From Diplonema papillatum (lineage: Eukaryota; Euglenozoa; Diplonemea; Diplonemida; Diplonemidae), in contig JAPJBO010000040.1 in assembly GCA_030068145.1 (NCBI GenBank), positions 186,001 to 250,000 on the forward strand: DNA of 64,000 nucleotides. Reading direction: 5' to 3'. Positions 11,905 through 23,488 of this stretch are shown piece by piece. Made by a program: the position numbers and the translations under genes. The notes under the pieces were generated by a model. The model ran no database searches. It saw only the letters and a list, made by a program, of their open reading frames with translations, and was not told the origin of the DNA. Position 1 is the stretch's first letter, and every line of letters begins with the position of its first letter.

Positions 11905-14900
11905 CACCCGCCGCCCCTTCCCTGTTGTGCGGCACCCTCCGCCCTCCGCGGACTGCTTTCTTATGGGCAGCCGCCCGGCTCGAGAAGGGAAGGCCGCACC
12001 CACGCGGCAGGTCGAACGCTTGGCGCCTTTCCCGCGGTCGTCGTGATGACGGATCCAGCAGACACCCCTGGGAGGTGTCTGGGCCCGGAAATATGGAGCA
12101 TCATCATGCGCTTCAAGGGTCGGGCCCCACCCACGGCTTGCCACCTCGCATTCCAAAGCGGCGCGTCTACTAAGACGACCTGCACTGTTGCCTCCCGATA
12201 CAAAGGAGAATCCACTTTCGATTCTCTGCGTGCGCGGGCAGCAGCCCACCCCTCCCGACTTACCTTGTGCACGCGAAGGACAATGCATATTTGGCGTTCA
12301 TTTTTTTAGTACTAACAATCTTGTGGGTTGCCCTTCAATGTATTGTGCAGGCTAAAAAGACGTAGGCAGCGTGTTTTGGTGGTTGATCAGAATTCCTTAC
12401 CTGAATACACACAGGGTAAATACAAGTGGGAAAACGATCAACCGGCACGCACAAACAAAACGAAGCGCCTGTCTTTTTCATCACCATCGATCACTCGATG
12501 CTGATGGTCCGTCACAACTCAGGAAATGCTCTCTTTCATTAAGTACGCGTTGTAGGAAATACTGGAGAGGAGACCGCCCAGTCTCGCCAAAAAACTCAAC
12601 AAAAGGGAATGCGTTGTAGCCCACTTGAAACACAAGTAAATCTGGGTTCGGTGTCGGGCGTACGCGTTCAACAAGAAAATGCCCATTTGTGGTTGCATTG
12701 TTTCTCCCAGCCACCGTCGAAGTAGGCACGGGCAGCCCTTCCGAGTATTTTCCCTTCATGTAGCCGGTGGTCTTGTAAACGTGGCACTGCTGACGTTTGT
12801 GCTGCATCCCCCCCCGACAGTTGTGGTATTCCCCCCTCTCTCCTGATACCAATGCAGCTTTTCACGTGTACTGGTTGCTCATGCAGCACCCCCACACTAC
12901 TCTTCCCCTCTCTCTTTCAGGGTCAGTGCGGCAGCGAATAACAGCTTCTCGATTTTGTTTTGACGTGTTTTTTTGTATAAGCACCTGCTTTGTAGGAAAT
13001 GCTTGAGGAGACTGCCAGTTGCGAAAGATCAAAGGAGGTAAATGTGCCGGGTGGGACCGGGCCCTGGAGCTGCTCAGGCGTGACAAACACCGACCCCTTT
13101 CGATTGCGGGCCAAGTTAATCCGATAGCCGTGAACGGCATTGCGCACGTGTTGGTTGGAAAACGGGCTGTTTGGGCTCGAAACGCGTTGTGCCTCGCGAT
13201 GACCTTTACCAGAGAGACAGAAAAGAGATAATACAAGAAAGCAATGCCAAAAAAGTGTGTCGAATGGCACCAGTCCGTATGCCCACACGGAGGGTCAGAA
13301 CCCACAAAATCAGTACGATCTCGTACAAGAACGAACCAAAGAAAACGCGAGTACGCCTCCTCTCTGCAACTGTCTGAAGCGCGGAAGGAGGAAAAAAAAA
13401 GTTTAAAAGAAAACAGTCGTTTTTTTTTCTCGCGGTTTCTTTTTTTTTTTAAAGGAAAGTATCAAGCATCTCCAAGCAAATTCTTTTTCCCCCCCGGGTG
13501 CGGTCTGCAACAACACCGCCAGGCCTCCGACGCGATGAACGACTCTAGATGTGTGCCTTTGCACAGTTTGTTTCCACCCTCCCCTCCCAACCCCCACGCC
13601 GATCTCTGACATGCACCTGTAAGCCATTCGACGATCGACCGCCGTTTGCAGTCAGGTTCACTTTTAACCTTTTTTCTAAAGCTGTTGTCCCCCCAACGAT
13701 TTGGGAATTGGATCTGGCCCGCCTGCTTTGTTTTCGCCAGCCGTGTCTGCAGTGCTTGCCTGGGCGGCATCTGCGTCATCAACGTGTAACGTTGAAACGC
13801 TTACCTGCACCACCAAACCCAGGATTCTTGCGTCTCATATGTTAGACGTTGCCACACCAAGGCGTGCCATACCCCTGGATGTCGAGATTCCAGATACGAC
13901 GCTTCCCTCGAGTGTACCCACAACATGCCCGCTGCTCATTGCCAACGCAATAGAAACCTCCCGCGGGTCTGAAGGGAAAAGGAAGAAGTCTTCATACACA
14001 CTGATTGGTCGAAACCAACTGAAAGAAAACGAATGTCCCCGTGCGCCAATCTGCGCCGGAAAGAAGACGCGCCCCCCCCCCCCCCCCCCCCCCTTTTTTT
14101 TTTCTTTTGAAAGTATGAAAATACTGCAAGGAAAAGTCGAGTAGACCACTGCTCGTACGGTTGCGGGAGCCCAAACCAGGACCGACGGCCCTCTCGTTAG
14201 AAAAAGGCGAAGCTAAATTATTATGGAAGGAAGCCAAACGGGGGAGGAGGGGGTTTTGGCAACGTGCGATCATGTGGGGTACGCGGCCTATACCCTCCAC
14301 TACCCGTATTCTGAGGCCGGATGCGGGCCGAATCCATCCGGGAAGCCTTCTTCTGAGCATAGAACCCCGTTTTCCTGGGTCTAGAAGTCTCTGTTTTGGG
14401 CACAGAGGTCGCACATCCCGCATATTCATCATCGTACTTCGCCAAAATCCTTCTGCCCAGACTCCCCCACCCCTTTGCGCATCGTCTCATATAAACACCC
14501 CATCTTCTCCAACGGTCGGGCTCTTGTTGCGCTACCGCGGGAGTCATTGTCATTCCAGTGGATACCGCACTAGCCGTAGGGCTGCGCCGCAGCTATTGCC
14601 GCGCACCACCCTACATTTGCGGAGAACGCGCCGGTTCTCAGAATAAGCGTCCCTGTAAGCCGGTTCATCCCCTCCTGATAGACCGTGATAGTTTGGGTTA
14701 GTTTGAGTTAGAATGCAAAGAATCTGTGGCGATAATCTGCATCGCCGGCGTCGCGGTTATCTCTTCGCTCGTGATGTGTCATGCTTTCGCCTCTTAAGCT
14801 CGTCTTGATCGTCGCGCTCAGGCGCGCGTTTGGTGTCTCGCTTCTCCTTCGATTGCTTGTCCAGGTGCATCGGTTGCGCCTCGATAGTTGCTTCCTTGCG

Positions 14901-17588
14901 GCGGCGCTTGGGCGCGTCTTCTGTGGTGTTGCCGAGGTTGATCGTCGCTTCTTCTACCGTGATAGACCGTCAAGTGCATCTCCAGGAAATTTCACGCAGC
15001 TCCAAGACCGGCTTACGGGGCGTTTCCAAACAGGGTTAGTCAACCCATTATTTGTGCATGCAGTTGATCGTTTTCCCTTTTGTATTTACCGTGTGTCATT
15101 TCCAGGTAAGGAATTCTGATCAACCACCGAAACTCGCTGCCGACGTCTCGTTTAGCCTGCACAATGCTTTGAAGGCCAACCCGCAAGATTGTGTTGGTGC
15201 TGAAAAAACCCACCAGAGGCATGCACGGTGTCCCGGAGACTGATTAAGATACCGAACTTCTAAACCACGAATACCACTAAAGCAACGGCCCCACGTTTAC
15301 CAGCACGAAGTGTCAAGTGATCTCTAGCACCGACCGACCGCACGTCGAGTCCGTGAATCACTGCACAGTGTCCCAAGCCCACCCAAAGCATCGTACAGCA
15401 CTGCGCGGGCGCCGCGCACGAGAACAATCCCACGAGACGTCGAAATCCCCCGGAGACTTTCGAAGCTTGCGTTCGCTCTAAAATAGCGACTTGCTCGTCT
15501 TGCGTGCATCGTAACCAGCACCAGTTTTAAACGCGCCTGAACTCGATTGACGGAAGCAAGTCTGTTCGCTGATCTGAAGGTGCCCCTCACAAGATCAAAT
15601 ATAGACTGATCTCTCAGTGAAAATTGTGGCATGCGGGCAGTTCTGCCATGCTTCAGATCTTCAGGTCTCTGCACTGCATCCAGGCAGCAGATCAGGCTGG
15701 CTGGATCGCCAAAGCACGGGTTATGGCGGATGCTGAAGAAGGCCGCATGTAGAGTGTGTGGATACGAGCCGGAACCACCAACGAACGTGACCACCGAGTA
15801 CCAACTGGCTGCACACGAATGTTGCGTGCAAGAACATGCGTTTCGCGGTTCAAATCTGGAAATTGCTGCAAGATGGGTGTTACGTGACACCGGGGGGGAA
15901 AAGGCCGCAGTTGCAACGCTTTTTTCGCTCGGTCCGAACCAGGATTTTTGCTTGCGCGTCTTGGTTGAGCGGCACGAGAAGCGGCAGTCGTGGGCCGAAA
16001 GTCATCTGAACTTTCTTTTGCCGAACCAATCTCGTTAGCATCCATCGCTGGAAAAGCACCAGTGCGACTTACCCAAACAGCCGCTCTTCCTGTCCTCAAA
16101 AGCTGTCCATTGTTACCCCGCCTCGCACCAGTGCATTTGTCATTGCGTCTATTGCAGATGCTCGTCTTTTCCGTTCCCATTTCTTGTTCTGCTCTTTGTT
16201 GTCTGCTTTGTTTTCCCCCTTTCCTTTTTTTTTTCTTACCCCCTCTTTTTCTTTTTGTCTCTTTTGCATTTCCTTTCACCACCTGGACACGGCGCATTGG
16301 GGCCAAATGCCGACCATATTCCGAAGTTACCTTCCGAGAGACGGTTTCTTGCACGGTTCCCTTCCAGCTGGGTATAGCAACACAGCGCCGGTATTTTTGA
16401 CGGAAATATAGCCCGCTTTACACGGCCGGATTTCTTTTGTACAAGAATTTGCTTTGTAGGCAATACTTGAGGAGGCTGCCAGTTACGAAATCTCAGAGGG
16501 TGGTAGTTTGCAGCAGCTCATACGAAACTCAGGGAACTCAGTGTTCAACAGCCTGGGTTTAGTGACGGACGAGCATAAAGGACCCACTTTGTAGTCGCTG
16601 TCCCCCTCTAGCCTCCGTCGAACTAAGCACAAGGCAGCCCCTCGAGTATTTTGTTGGCAACAATACTTTTGTTTCTTGAAGACCAATACTAATCCGAACG
16701 GCCGGTTTGCCGCTCCAGCCGCAACCATCCAGGGAAACGAAAGTGGGGTGCCCACTTCATGTGGTCAGCAGCATAAGACCAGCCAGCCGCTTTCGGCTTC
16801 GCCTTTTTCTCCACTCATACAGCACGCGGCAACCAAGCAGGAGCGGCGGACTGGTGCGACCGACTCTACCAGACGAGCTTGTTTTTTGAAGTCAAAAAAG
16901 CGCCACAATTTTCTTGTTGCCTGGACACGCAAACAGTTGGGAGAAGAAGCAGCAGCAGACTACCCCAATCGACGGAGAACACCGCAGCCTTGCCCCCCTG
17001 CGTTCCCAGACTCCTTTCACGCCCAGTGATCAAACGAACCCTTCCGCATCATCGTTTGCGTCTTCATCGGTGGTACCAGCGTTTTACCGGGCCGCCTATC
17101 TATTTTCTCGCTTCATTTTTTTTTTACTACTCATTTTCTTTGTTCTTTTTGTTTTCGGTTTGTCAGTGTGTCTTACTGCTCTGCCTTTTCTTGTCGCAGT
17201 GCACATGATTTGCAATCTTCAATTGCATCTCGGCTCCATGCTCAAGGGCAGCAGCGGATATTCTACAGAACAAGTATTTAGCCTCGGTAGCAGTACACAG
17301 TCTGTTTGGCGGTCCACGATTAGGCTCGACCGAAAGGTTTTGTTTTTCAAAACGCTCGTGGTTCATGTCTTTCTGTCAGGCGCTGACACTTGGATTGTTG
17401 GTACGGCATGCTGACGCAGGAGCTGTTCTCGTCGTCGCAGGGTGCCGCCAACCTCGCATGCGCGGGCTTCAACAACCCAGCATACGCCAAGCAGTCCGTT
17501 TCACCTGCCGGTTTTGCGACGTAAACCACCACCTGCCCCCCCTTTACTCACAGGCCACGCATCCAACACACTTCTGCTCACAACACTG
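11905..17588. other. Gene-free repeat region between genes B and C
   Basis: No convincing exon. RepA copies lie at about 12525-12690, 12965-13040 and 16440-16670. 12060-12095 holds a perfect 8-bp-arm hairpin (CAGACACC...GGTGTCTG). 14072-14091 is a poly-C run. A 38-codon frame at 17408-17524 just before gene C could be an upstream ORF or leader exon but is not joined in frame to it. The rest shows nothing recognisable. Confidence 0.5.
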
Positions 17589-18095
17589 ATGGGTTGCTGC
17601 TTTAACCTTGACGCATTAAGCTACTACGCAATTGTCGACGGCAAGTTGGGCGGCGGTGACAAGTCGGGCATCGTCACCAACGTCGCATGCTTTGAATACA
17701 GTGTGCCGGCGAGCGCCGTCGTGCTGATCAACGAGCAGTCGTCGCGCGGGCACTATGCCGCCAACATGACCATCTACGGCGTTCCCGTGCGCTATGACAT
17801 CACCGGCTCCGTCCCGATGGGCGCGTCAACGAACCCGCCACCGGCCGACGTGCACGCGGCCGGCGGGGTGAACCCGGAGGCGATGCAGGGCAAGCCGTCC
17901 AACCACGAAGTCATCTCGCGCGCGGCGTTTGACATGAACGTGCCGGCATCGCAGGTGCTGATGGTGCGCATGGTGGAGGGCCGCGGCTGGGGCAAGTACG
18001 TCCTCAGTGTCAACGGCGTCGAGGTGCGGTTCAACAAGATGGGCTCCGTCTACATGTCGGCTGCGGCAACGGCCTCGCTGCCGTTTGTGCGATAA
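17589..18095 (+). CDS. Gene C: 168-aa two-repeat protein with N-terminal MGCC
   Basis: A single exon from ATG 17589 to TAA. The protein starts MGCCFNLD; Gly2 plus Cys3/Cys4 could support myristoylation and palmitoylation. It contains two related units of about 45 aa. Unit 1 has ACFEYSVPASAVVLINEQ then ANMTIYGVPVRYDITGSV. Unit 2 has AAFDMNVPASQVLMVRMVEG then YVLSVNGVEVRFNKMGSVYM. The shared pattern is (A/C)F-x-(Y/M)-x-VPAS, VR(Y/F), GSV-x-M. A Pro/Gly-rich linker separates them. A pyrimidine tract and CAG at 17531-17553 suggest a 5' leader intron. The family is not recognised. Confidence 0.6.
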   Translation: MGCCFNLDALSYYAIVDGKLGGGDKSGIVTNVACFEYSVPASAVVLINEQSSRGHYAANMTIYGVPVRYDITGSVPMGASTNPPPADVHAAGGVNPEAMQGKPSNHEVISRAAFDMNVPASQVLMVRMVEGRGWGKYVLSVNGVEVRFNKMGSVYMSAAATASLPFVR

Positions 18096-19079
18096 ATGGT
18101 CGTCGATCGTCACCGAATAACACACATGTCCTCGAACCCCCGTTCCCCCCAGCATGATCGAGATCACCCCCTCCCCGTTTTCAATGGGGGTTGTGTTGAA
18201 AGTCGCCCGTGCCCCCCCCGTCGGTTGCAATCCCCTGTCGGGTTACATGCATAACATGTACCCCCGGACGGGGGCAACGCGGGGGAGTCGCACCCGCATC
18301 TAATTTGCACGTTCCTGTTCTCCGGTTCCCACTTCTGCTGAGTTGGGCGTCACTTTTACTCAAGCATTGAACGGCACAACCCTGACCGTTTTTTTTGTTG
18401 AGAGGGATAAACACGCAGTCTTTTTCCCTCAGGTTTTATTGTCGCAAACAAATCACCGCGTGCATCGGGCGGCGCCCACAGCACGGAACAAAGCGCCCAT
18501 GCGGGGCTTCAAGCTCATTAGACAATCGACGCATACCACACGAACGTATCAGGTTACCACACAACGTAAGCACACTCTCCCCGGTAGCTCCGGTCAGTTG
18601 ACCTCCGCCGGGCTTAAAAAAGCCTACTGTTTCCTTCCGCGTGAAGGCACACGGAAGAGGGCCTCCGCAGGGGTTCTGACCCCAGCGAATGAAAGGGCTC
18701 CTTTTCCGCGGCAGGATTTATCTAGCAAGGTGGCCGGTGCTTCTCACTGGCCCCGACGCACTGTCTCTATTTATGTCTCTCTTTCTCTTTTCTCCGCATG
18801 TGGTACAAAGAAGCGAGGTTTGGCGCGGCAGCTCTTCCCCAGAGAAGGGAAATAAAACGATTTGGCAGCGGGATTGCTGGGGGCGGGTCCCAACGAGGCC
18901 CTGTGAGAGGGAAAGCGAAAGGAAACTGGACTTGCCCCCCGCGCCTGCTGTCTCCGGCTGCTTCGGCAGTTCGGTATCCTACTACCACCGTTGGTATGGA
19001 GGAAGGGCAGGACCCTTCCCTGCTTCCTGAGAGAACGGGTGCGTACACTTTGCCTTTTTCGGTTTGTAAGAGGCATGAA
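18096..19079. other. Intergenic region, no gene seen
   Basis: Open frames here are low-complexity and lack the codon bias of neighbouring exons. Around 18952-18970 the bases CTGCTTCGGCAG could form a short UUCG-type hairpin; the same core occurs at 28095. Nothing else is assignable. Confidence 0.4.
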
Positions 19080-19532
19080 GGTTCTTCTTCCTGAGTTGTT
19101 CCTGGTTTACAACAACACTTACTGCTACTGCAACTGGTTCTTCTTCCTGAGTTGTTCCTGGTTTACAACGACACTTACTGCTACTGCAACTGGTTCTTCT
19201 TCCTGAGTTGTTCCTGGTTTACAACGACACTTACTGCTACTGCAACTGGTTCTTCTTCCTGAGTTGTTCCTGGTTTACAACGACACTTACTGCTAGTGCA
19301 ACTGGTTCTTCTTCCTGAGTTGTTCCTGGTTTACAACGACACTTACTGCTACTGCAACTGGTTCTTCTTCCTGAGTTGTTCCTGGTTTACAACACTTACT
19401 ACAGATTGTTGCTGCGTATCAAGTTCAAACTGCTACTGCAACTGGTTCTTCTTCCTGAGTTGTTCCTGGTTTACAACGACACTTACAACAGATTGTTGCT
19501 GCGTATCAAGTTCAAACTGCTACTGCAACTAT
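19080..19532 (+). repeat. 56-bp tandem repeat array
   Basis: Units begin (GTTCTTCTTCCTGAGTTGTT) at 19081, 19137, 19193, 19249, 19305 and 19361, an exact 56-bp spacing. A further unit at 19445 follows an 84-bp unit enlarged by an insertion containing GATTGTTGCTGCGTATCAAG; the last unit carries the same insertion. The array can be read through as protein in one frame, but the repeat structure explains that. Confidence 0.9.
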
Positions 19533-19674
19533 GTAGTACGCATGAATTGCAAATTCGTTAACGCTGGCTGCGCGTTTGGAGGACAACACGATCATGTTCA
19601 CCTGCTGTCAGGCTAGTCATTTCCCCTGCACGTACAAACAAAGACGTAGTCATTAAAAACGCCACCATCCTGAG

Positions 19675-20713
19675 GTGCTCCAGCGATGGGACTCTCGATC
19701 CGGAGCTATGGATGGACCCAATAGCACGTCGTATCGTAGATCCGCCAAACCAGTCTTGGGAGGGCACGGGGTTGGTGAAAATATGCTTCGGCGAACTATC
19801 CTCCGCGCCATGCGGCCGCCTCCAGGTTCCGAAGATGTGGTTGTAGGGCGGCGCGTGTCGGCGGAACTGAAGGAGAAGCTGGCCCAGCGGCTAGAGGAAG
19901 TCGAGGAGCGCCCTGCCAACGAGACGCACGAGCAGCGCATGGAGAGGCACAGGATGGAGTTTCTTGCCAAGGCCAGCCTGAACACCGAGAACAAGCAGGA
20001 ACGCTGGGCTGAGAAGCAAAGGAACCGGCAGTTCAGCATCATCTCCCGTCGCGGTACGATAACCAACACAACCCAAGCCCTAGCAGAACAAACAGGGTCC
20101 ATGCAAGAGGTGATCGGCGACAAAGAATCTCTCGTAGCGGTGTGTGCATACGAATATACGAATATGTCTACATCCATGACCACCAAAAAATAGTCAACCG
20201 GAGACTCTAAAATACAGGACCTTTAAGTCATAAAAAAAAAAAAACGCTAGATGGTTCCTACACACTGACTTGAGTTCCACCCACGCTCATGCTTATCTTT
20301 ATCACAACATCCTCGTCATAGGAATGCTCTCAAGTCAACAACGACTATTGGACCCTTGGACGCCCCGATAGTGCCAAGCAGTGCGCTTGGCCTCATATTT
20401 CTATCGATTAAATTGGTATACGTTGGGAATCGGGCCACGGAGTCCTCATGGGTGAGCTCGGTCCTAGTGAGTTTGAAGCGGACCTTGCCGTAGTGGACTA
20501 CCGCTGCAACGGGTAACGGGGAATTTGGGTTCGATTCCGGAGAGGGAGCCTGTCGTTCGGGTCGAGAAGGGAACGCGCACCAAAATCACACAGGTAAAGA
20601 GGGAGCATCTGGATCAGAAGGAGAAGTCGCTGGAGCACCAGAACAAGACGAGCAAAGGTCGGTTGCAGCGTAAGCGCATCACCATCGATGACGACGACGA
20701 CGACGACCTGTGA
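19675..20713 (+). CDS. Putative charged protein, partly resolved exons (about 19675-20053 and 20594-20713)
   Basis: The first block encodes a helical charged segment (SAELKEKLAQRLEEVEERPA, EQRMERHRMEFLAKASL) and can end at donor CGTCGCG|GTACG. The second block, after acceptor ATCACACAG, encodes KREHLDQKEKSLEHQNKTSK and a basic stretch followed by seven Asp and a stop. The two do not join in phase directly, so an exon between them or a different boundary is missing. The frame upstream of the second block runs through an 18S rDNA-like stretch. Family unknown; short, acidic-tailed and probably nuclear. Confidence 0.4.
20488..20551 (+). pseudogene. Captured fragment of 18S rDNA
   Basis: AACGGGTAACGGGGAATT followed by GGGTTCGATTCCGGAGAGGG and AGCCTG is the highly conserved core near nucleotide 370-420 of eukaryotic small-subunit rRNA, with one or two changes. 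Similarity continues upstream through GTAGTGGACTACCG. Sequence after 20551 is not rRNA. This is therefore a fragment of about 65 bases, not a working gene. It lies directly in front of a putative coding exon. Confidence 0.75.
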
Positions 20714-20749
20714 CACCGTGCTCGGGTTTGGTACGCGGGCTCAATACGG

Positions 20750-20830
20750 GACTATAGAGAGAACCACAACGAGGCGAGCAAGGTCGGTTGCAGCGTGAGC
20801 GCTTCAACGACGACGACGATCTGCATTGTG
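20750..20830 (+). pseudogene. Downstream echo of the 20.6-kb terminal exon
   Basis: GAGCAAGGTCGGTTGCAGCG then TGAGCGC...GACGACGACGA repeats the end of the exon at 20645-20710 (GAGCAAAGGTCGGTTGCAGCG, then TAAGCGC...) with substitutions and a shortened Asp-codon run. It is another truncated gene tail just downstream of its source. Confidence 0.6.
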
Positions 20831-21780
20831 GCACCGGTATTCAGGTTTTGCGCCCGGGTTGAATCCACACTCACGTGCTCTTGCCGCAACTCCTTTGTGC
20901 ACACGTCCGATCTCAGCGAGGTACTGCAAACTGCTGCGCAATCGAGTTGGGCCTGGCTTGGGCCAAGGCGCGGACCATCTCGTGAGACGCGACTTGGAAG
21001 TGTACCCAGAATCCCGGAAGCGGGTTCCGACTCGTCGATACCCGAAGGCACCAGATTGATATGCCCCGACGAGGGGCCGGTGCGCCACAGGCGCGAATAG
21101 ACACGGATAGCCGAAAGCGATCGTGAGACGCCCGCCACCGGCGAGGCGGTTTGCGAAGAGAACGAAGACGGCGACGACGCCTGTCTGAGCAGCTCAGTCG
21201 AGGACTCCGGGGATGAAGCAACGGCGCACAAAGGCAACTTGAATGGCGCGTAGCCTGACGGAAGTGAACCGAGAGGCTGCCAGTCGCAGAATCGCGAAAA
21301 AGAGGCGCCGTCCGTCCGTAAGGCCGACCTGCGACGCGGCCCATTCCTGAGTTGCGGGTCTTTTCGAAGAATCGGGCCAATACAACACTGCTCTGCGGGT
21401 GCATGGGGCAACCACCGATTGCACTCTGCCCTTGCGACAGGTGGTGCAGGAGGGAACACAAGCTCGTTGGATGTGCAAGTGGCTTGGATGTCTGAGCTTT
21501 ATGGACGATACCGGTTCTTCCAGTAGTAGTCTGCACTTGATATGCAGCGTACGCTGTGGTACTCATTTGCACGCAAATGACACCTGGCGGCTATCCCCTC
21601 TTTCGAAAAAGCCTCGATGCCAATGCCACAGCGCTACTCTTAAAACGCAGTCTCCCCCACTGCGACCCACTCCCACTGGAGGGTGACTAGCAAGACCCCT
21701 GCCCTTCGTTCTGAAGAAAGATAACGCAATCCGACCGTTCTTGCCTCGACCATTTTCTTTGTTCCTGTTCATGTTTGCCA
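20831..21780. other. Undetermined region, possible degraded coding sequence
   Basis: 21100-21250 can be read on + as an acidic C-terminus (CEENEDGDDACLSSSVEDSG... then stop at 21249), but upstream frames are broken and no acceptor is convincing. The minus strand is also open for 235 codons (20752-21459). Both cannot be real, and neither resembles a known family. Confidence 0.25.
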
Positions 21781-21844
21781 AAGCGTTGGAGTTCGGGGTA
21801 GTGCGGTCAACGAAGACAACTCTAAGTTTCCTTTCTTATAAAAG

Positions 21845-21976
21845 GTGTCACGGGAGAAGCCGGCAGCCGCTGCTTAACCGCGTGCTGATCCATGTGGTCC
21901 ATGTACTTAAACGCTCCCAGTGCTTAACGGCTTTATCACGTGGGCGGCCCTGAGATTACCCCCATCAGGTGACACC
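21845..21976 (+). mobile_element. RepE: 132-bp MITE-like element
   Basis: The ends are GGTGTCAC and GTGACACC, perfect 8-bp inverted repeats within slightly longer imperfect ends. Inside are GCAGCCGCTGC (self-complementary), a module with CATGTGGTCCATGTACTTAAA, then CACGTGGGCGGCCCTGAG. Compared with the related background repeat near 10.17-10.23 kb, this block looks like a clean insertion. A second copy at 34367-34446 lacks the middle module. Confidence 0.6.
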
Positions 21977-22106
21977 ACTGTTTCATCTTAACCCTACTAC
22001 AACCTTCTTTCACCTACTCTCGCGGTGCACGGTTATTATGTAGAAACGCTTGCTTTTACTCGAGGGGCCGCCAGGCTGCAAAATCTCAAACCCAAAGAAC
22101 CCCAGG

Positions 22107-22524
22107 TGTTGGGTGTTGGGGAAGGTCGCAAGAGGGCGTCGCCCGAGGGGAGCTCGAACGCGGCTCCTTCCTCTGATGCCAGCGGCAGCGGCGAGAGTTC
22201 CGATGACGATAAAAAGACGCCCAAGAAGCGCGGGCGTGAGCCCAAGCAGTCGAACGACGACGACGACGACGAAGATGAGAGCGACGCCAGCGTCGAAGGC
22301 AACTAACACCCGGAAGCGACGCCGGCGAAGGGGAAGTACGTGGCGATGGTCGAGCGCCCCGAGCTGTCCATCAAGGAGCACCGGTGCACCGCGGCGAAGG
22401 TGTCGGCCTCCTGCCTGTCCAGCCACGGCCGAAGCTGACGCTCAACCCGTCCCTCAACTGCGCCGCGCACCCGCTCCTCTCGCCGTTTCTGACCGGGATC
22501 CAAGTCAAGCTCGGTAACGATGTC
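22107..22524 (+). pseudogene. First broken 5' copy of the WD gene
   Basis: Matches 23462-23945 of the intact gene, but the start region reads AGAGGGCGTCGCC instead of ATGGCGTCGCC. Three internal blocks are deleted, each at short matching bases: after GACGCCAGC, after ACCCGGAAG and after CACGGC. It ends at the point where the real gene reads AACGACGTCCTCGC and passes into a pLTR-like repeat. Confidence 0.85.
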
Positions 22525-22675
22525 CTCGCACCATGTGGCTCATGTACTCAAAATACCTCAATGCTTAACAAAAAATTGACGTGGGCGGCTTTAGATTTAC
22601 ATCTGAATGACACCTCAATCCAAAAAGGTTGTCGACAACTAACAAGTAAAATAATCCAGCAAAACTACGCACTTC
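22525..22675 (+). repeat. PLE pLTR-related short repeat
   Basis: Contains CATGTGGCTCATGTACT, CTTAACAAAAAATTGACGTGG and the palindrome GTTGTCGACAAC in the same order as the pseudo-LTRs of the Penelope-like element at 49.8-50.2 kb. A near-identical copy lies at 23229-23385. It forms the junction of the tandemly repeated WD-gene 5' unit. Confidence 0.55.
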
Positions 22676-22739
22676 TTTCACGCTTGCTTTATTGGGAATA
22701 CTCGAGGAGGCCGCGAACCAGGCTGCGAATTCTCATACC

Positions 22740-23228
22740 AAATAACCCCAGGTGTTGGGTGTTGGGGACGGTCGCAAGATGGCGTCGCCCGAGGGGAGCT
22801 CGAACGCGGCTCCTTCCTCTGATGCCAGCGGCAGCGGCGAGAGTTCCGATGACGAGAAAAAGACGCCCAAGAAGCGCGGGCGAGAGCCCAAGCAGTCGAA
22901 CGACGACGATGACGACGACGATGAGAGCGACGCCAGCGATTCATCCGCGTCGAAGGCAACCAACACCCGGAATTCGTCCGCGAAAAGTTCCCCGGGCCCG
23001 AAATCGACGCCGGCGAAGAAGGGGAAGTACGTGGCGATGGTCGAGCGCCCCGAGCTGCCCATCAAGGAGTACCGGTGCACCGTGGCGAAGGTGTCGGCCT
23101 CCTGCCTGTCCAACCACGGCCGCGTTTTTTCCGGCGCCGTGCCGACGCTGACGCTCAACCCGTCCCTCAACTGCGCCGCGCACCCGCTCCTCTCGCCGTT
23201 TCTGACCGCAAGCTCGGTAGAGATGTCC
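22740..23228 (+). pseudogene. Second broken 5' copy of the WD gene
   Basis: ATG 22779 opens a near-perfect copy of the first ~150 codons of the gene at 23489 (Ser/Asp-rich N-terminus, GREPKQSNDDDDDDDE, then VAMVERPELPIKEYRC). It diverges and terminates after the codons for TASSVEMSS, in the pLTR-like repeat. The intact copy starts 710 bp further on. It may be transcribed but can encode only a truncated product. Confidence 0.85.
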
Positions 23229-23488
23229 TCGCACCAGGTGGCTCATGTACTCAAAATACCTCAACGCCTAACAAAAAATTGACGTGGGCGGCTTTAGATT
23301 TACATCTGAATGACACCTCAATCCAAAAGAGTTGTCGACAACTAACAAGTAAAATACTCCAGCAAAACTACGCACTTCTTTCACGCTTGCTTTATTGGGA
23401 ATTGGGAATACTCGAGGAGGCCGCGTACCAGGCTGCGAATTCTCATACCAAATAACCCCAGGTGTTGGGTGTTGGGGACGGTCGCAAG

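Noticed and set aside
17521..17553. 33-base intron before gene C
   Set aside because: GT...CAG and pyrimidine tract are present, but joining does not keep the frame of gene C and the length is too short to trust.
20752..21572. Long minus-strand frames of 219-235 codons
   Set aside because: Composition without domains, overlapping frames on both strands, and no splice context; treated as undetermined.
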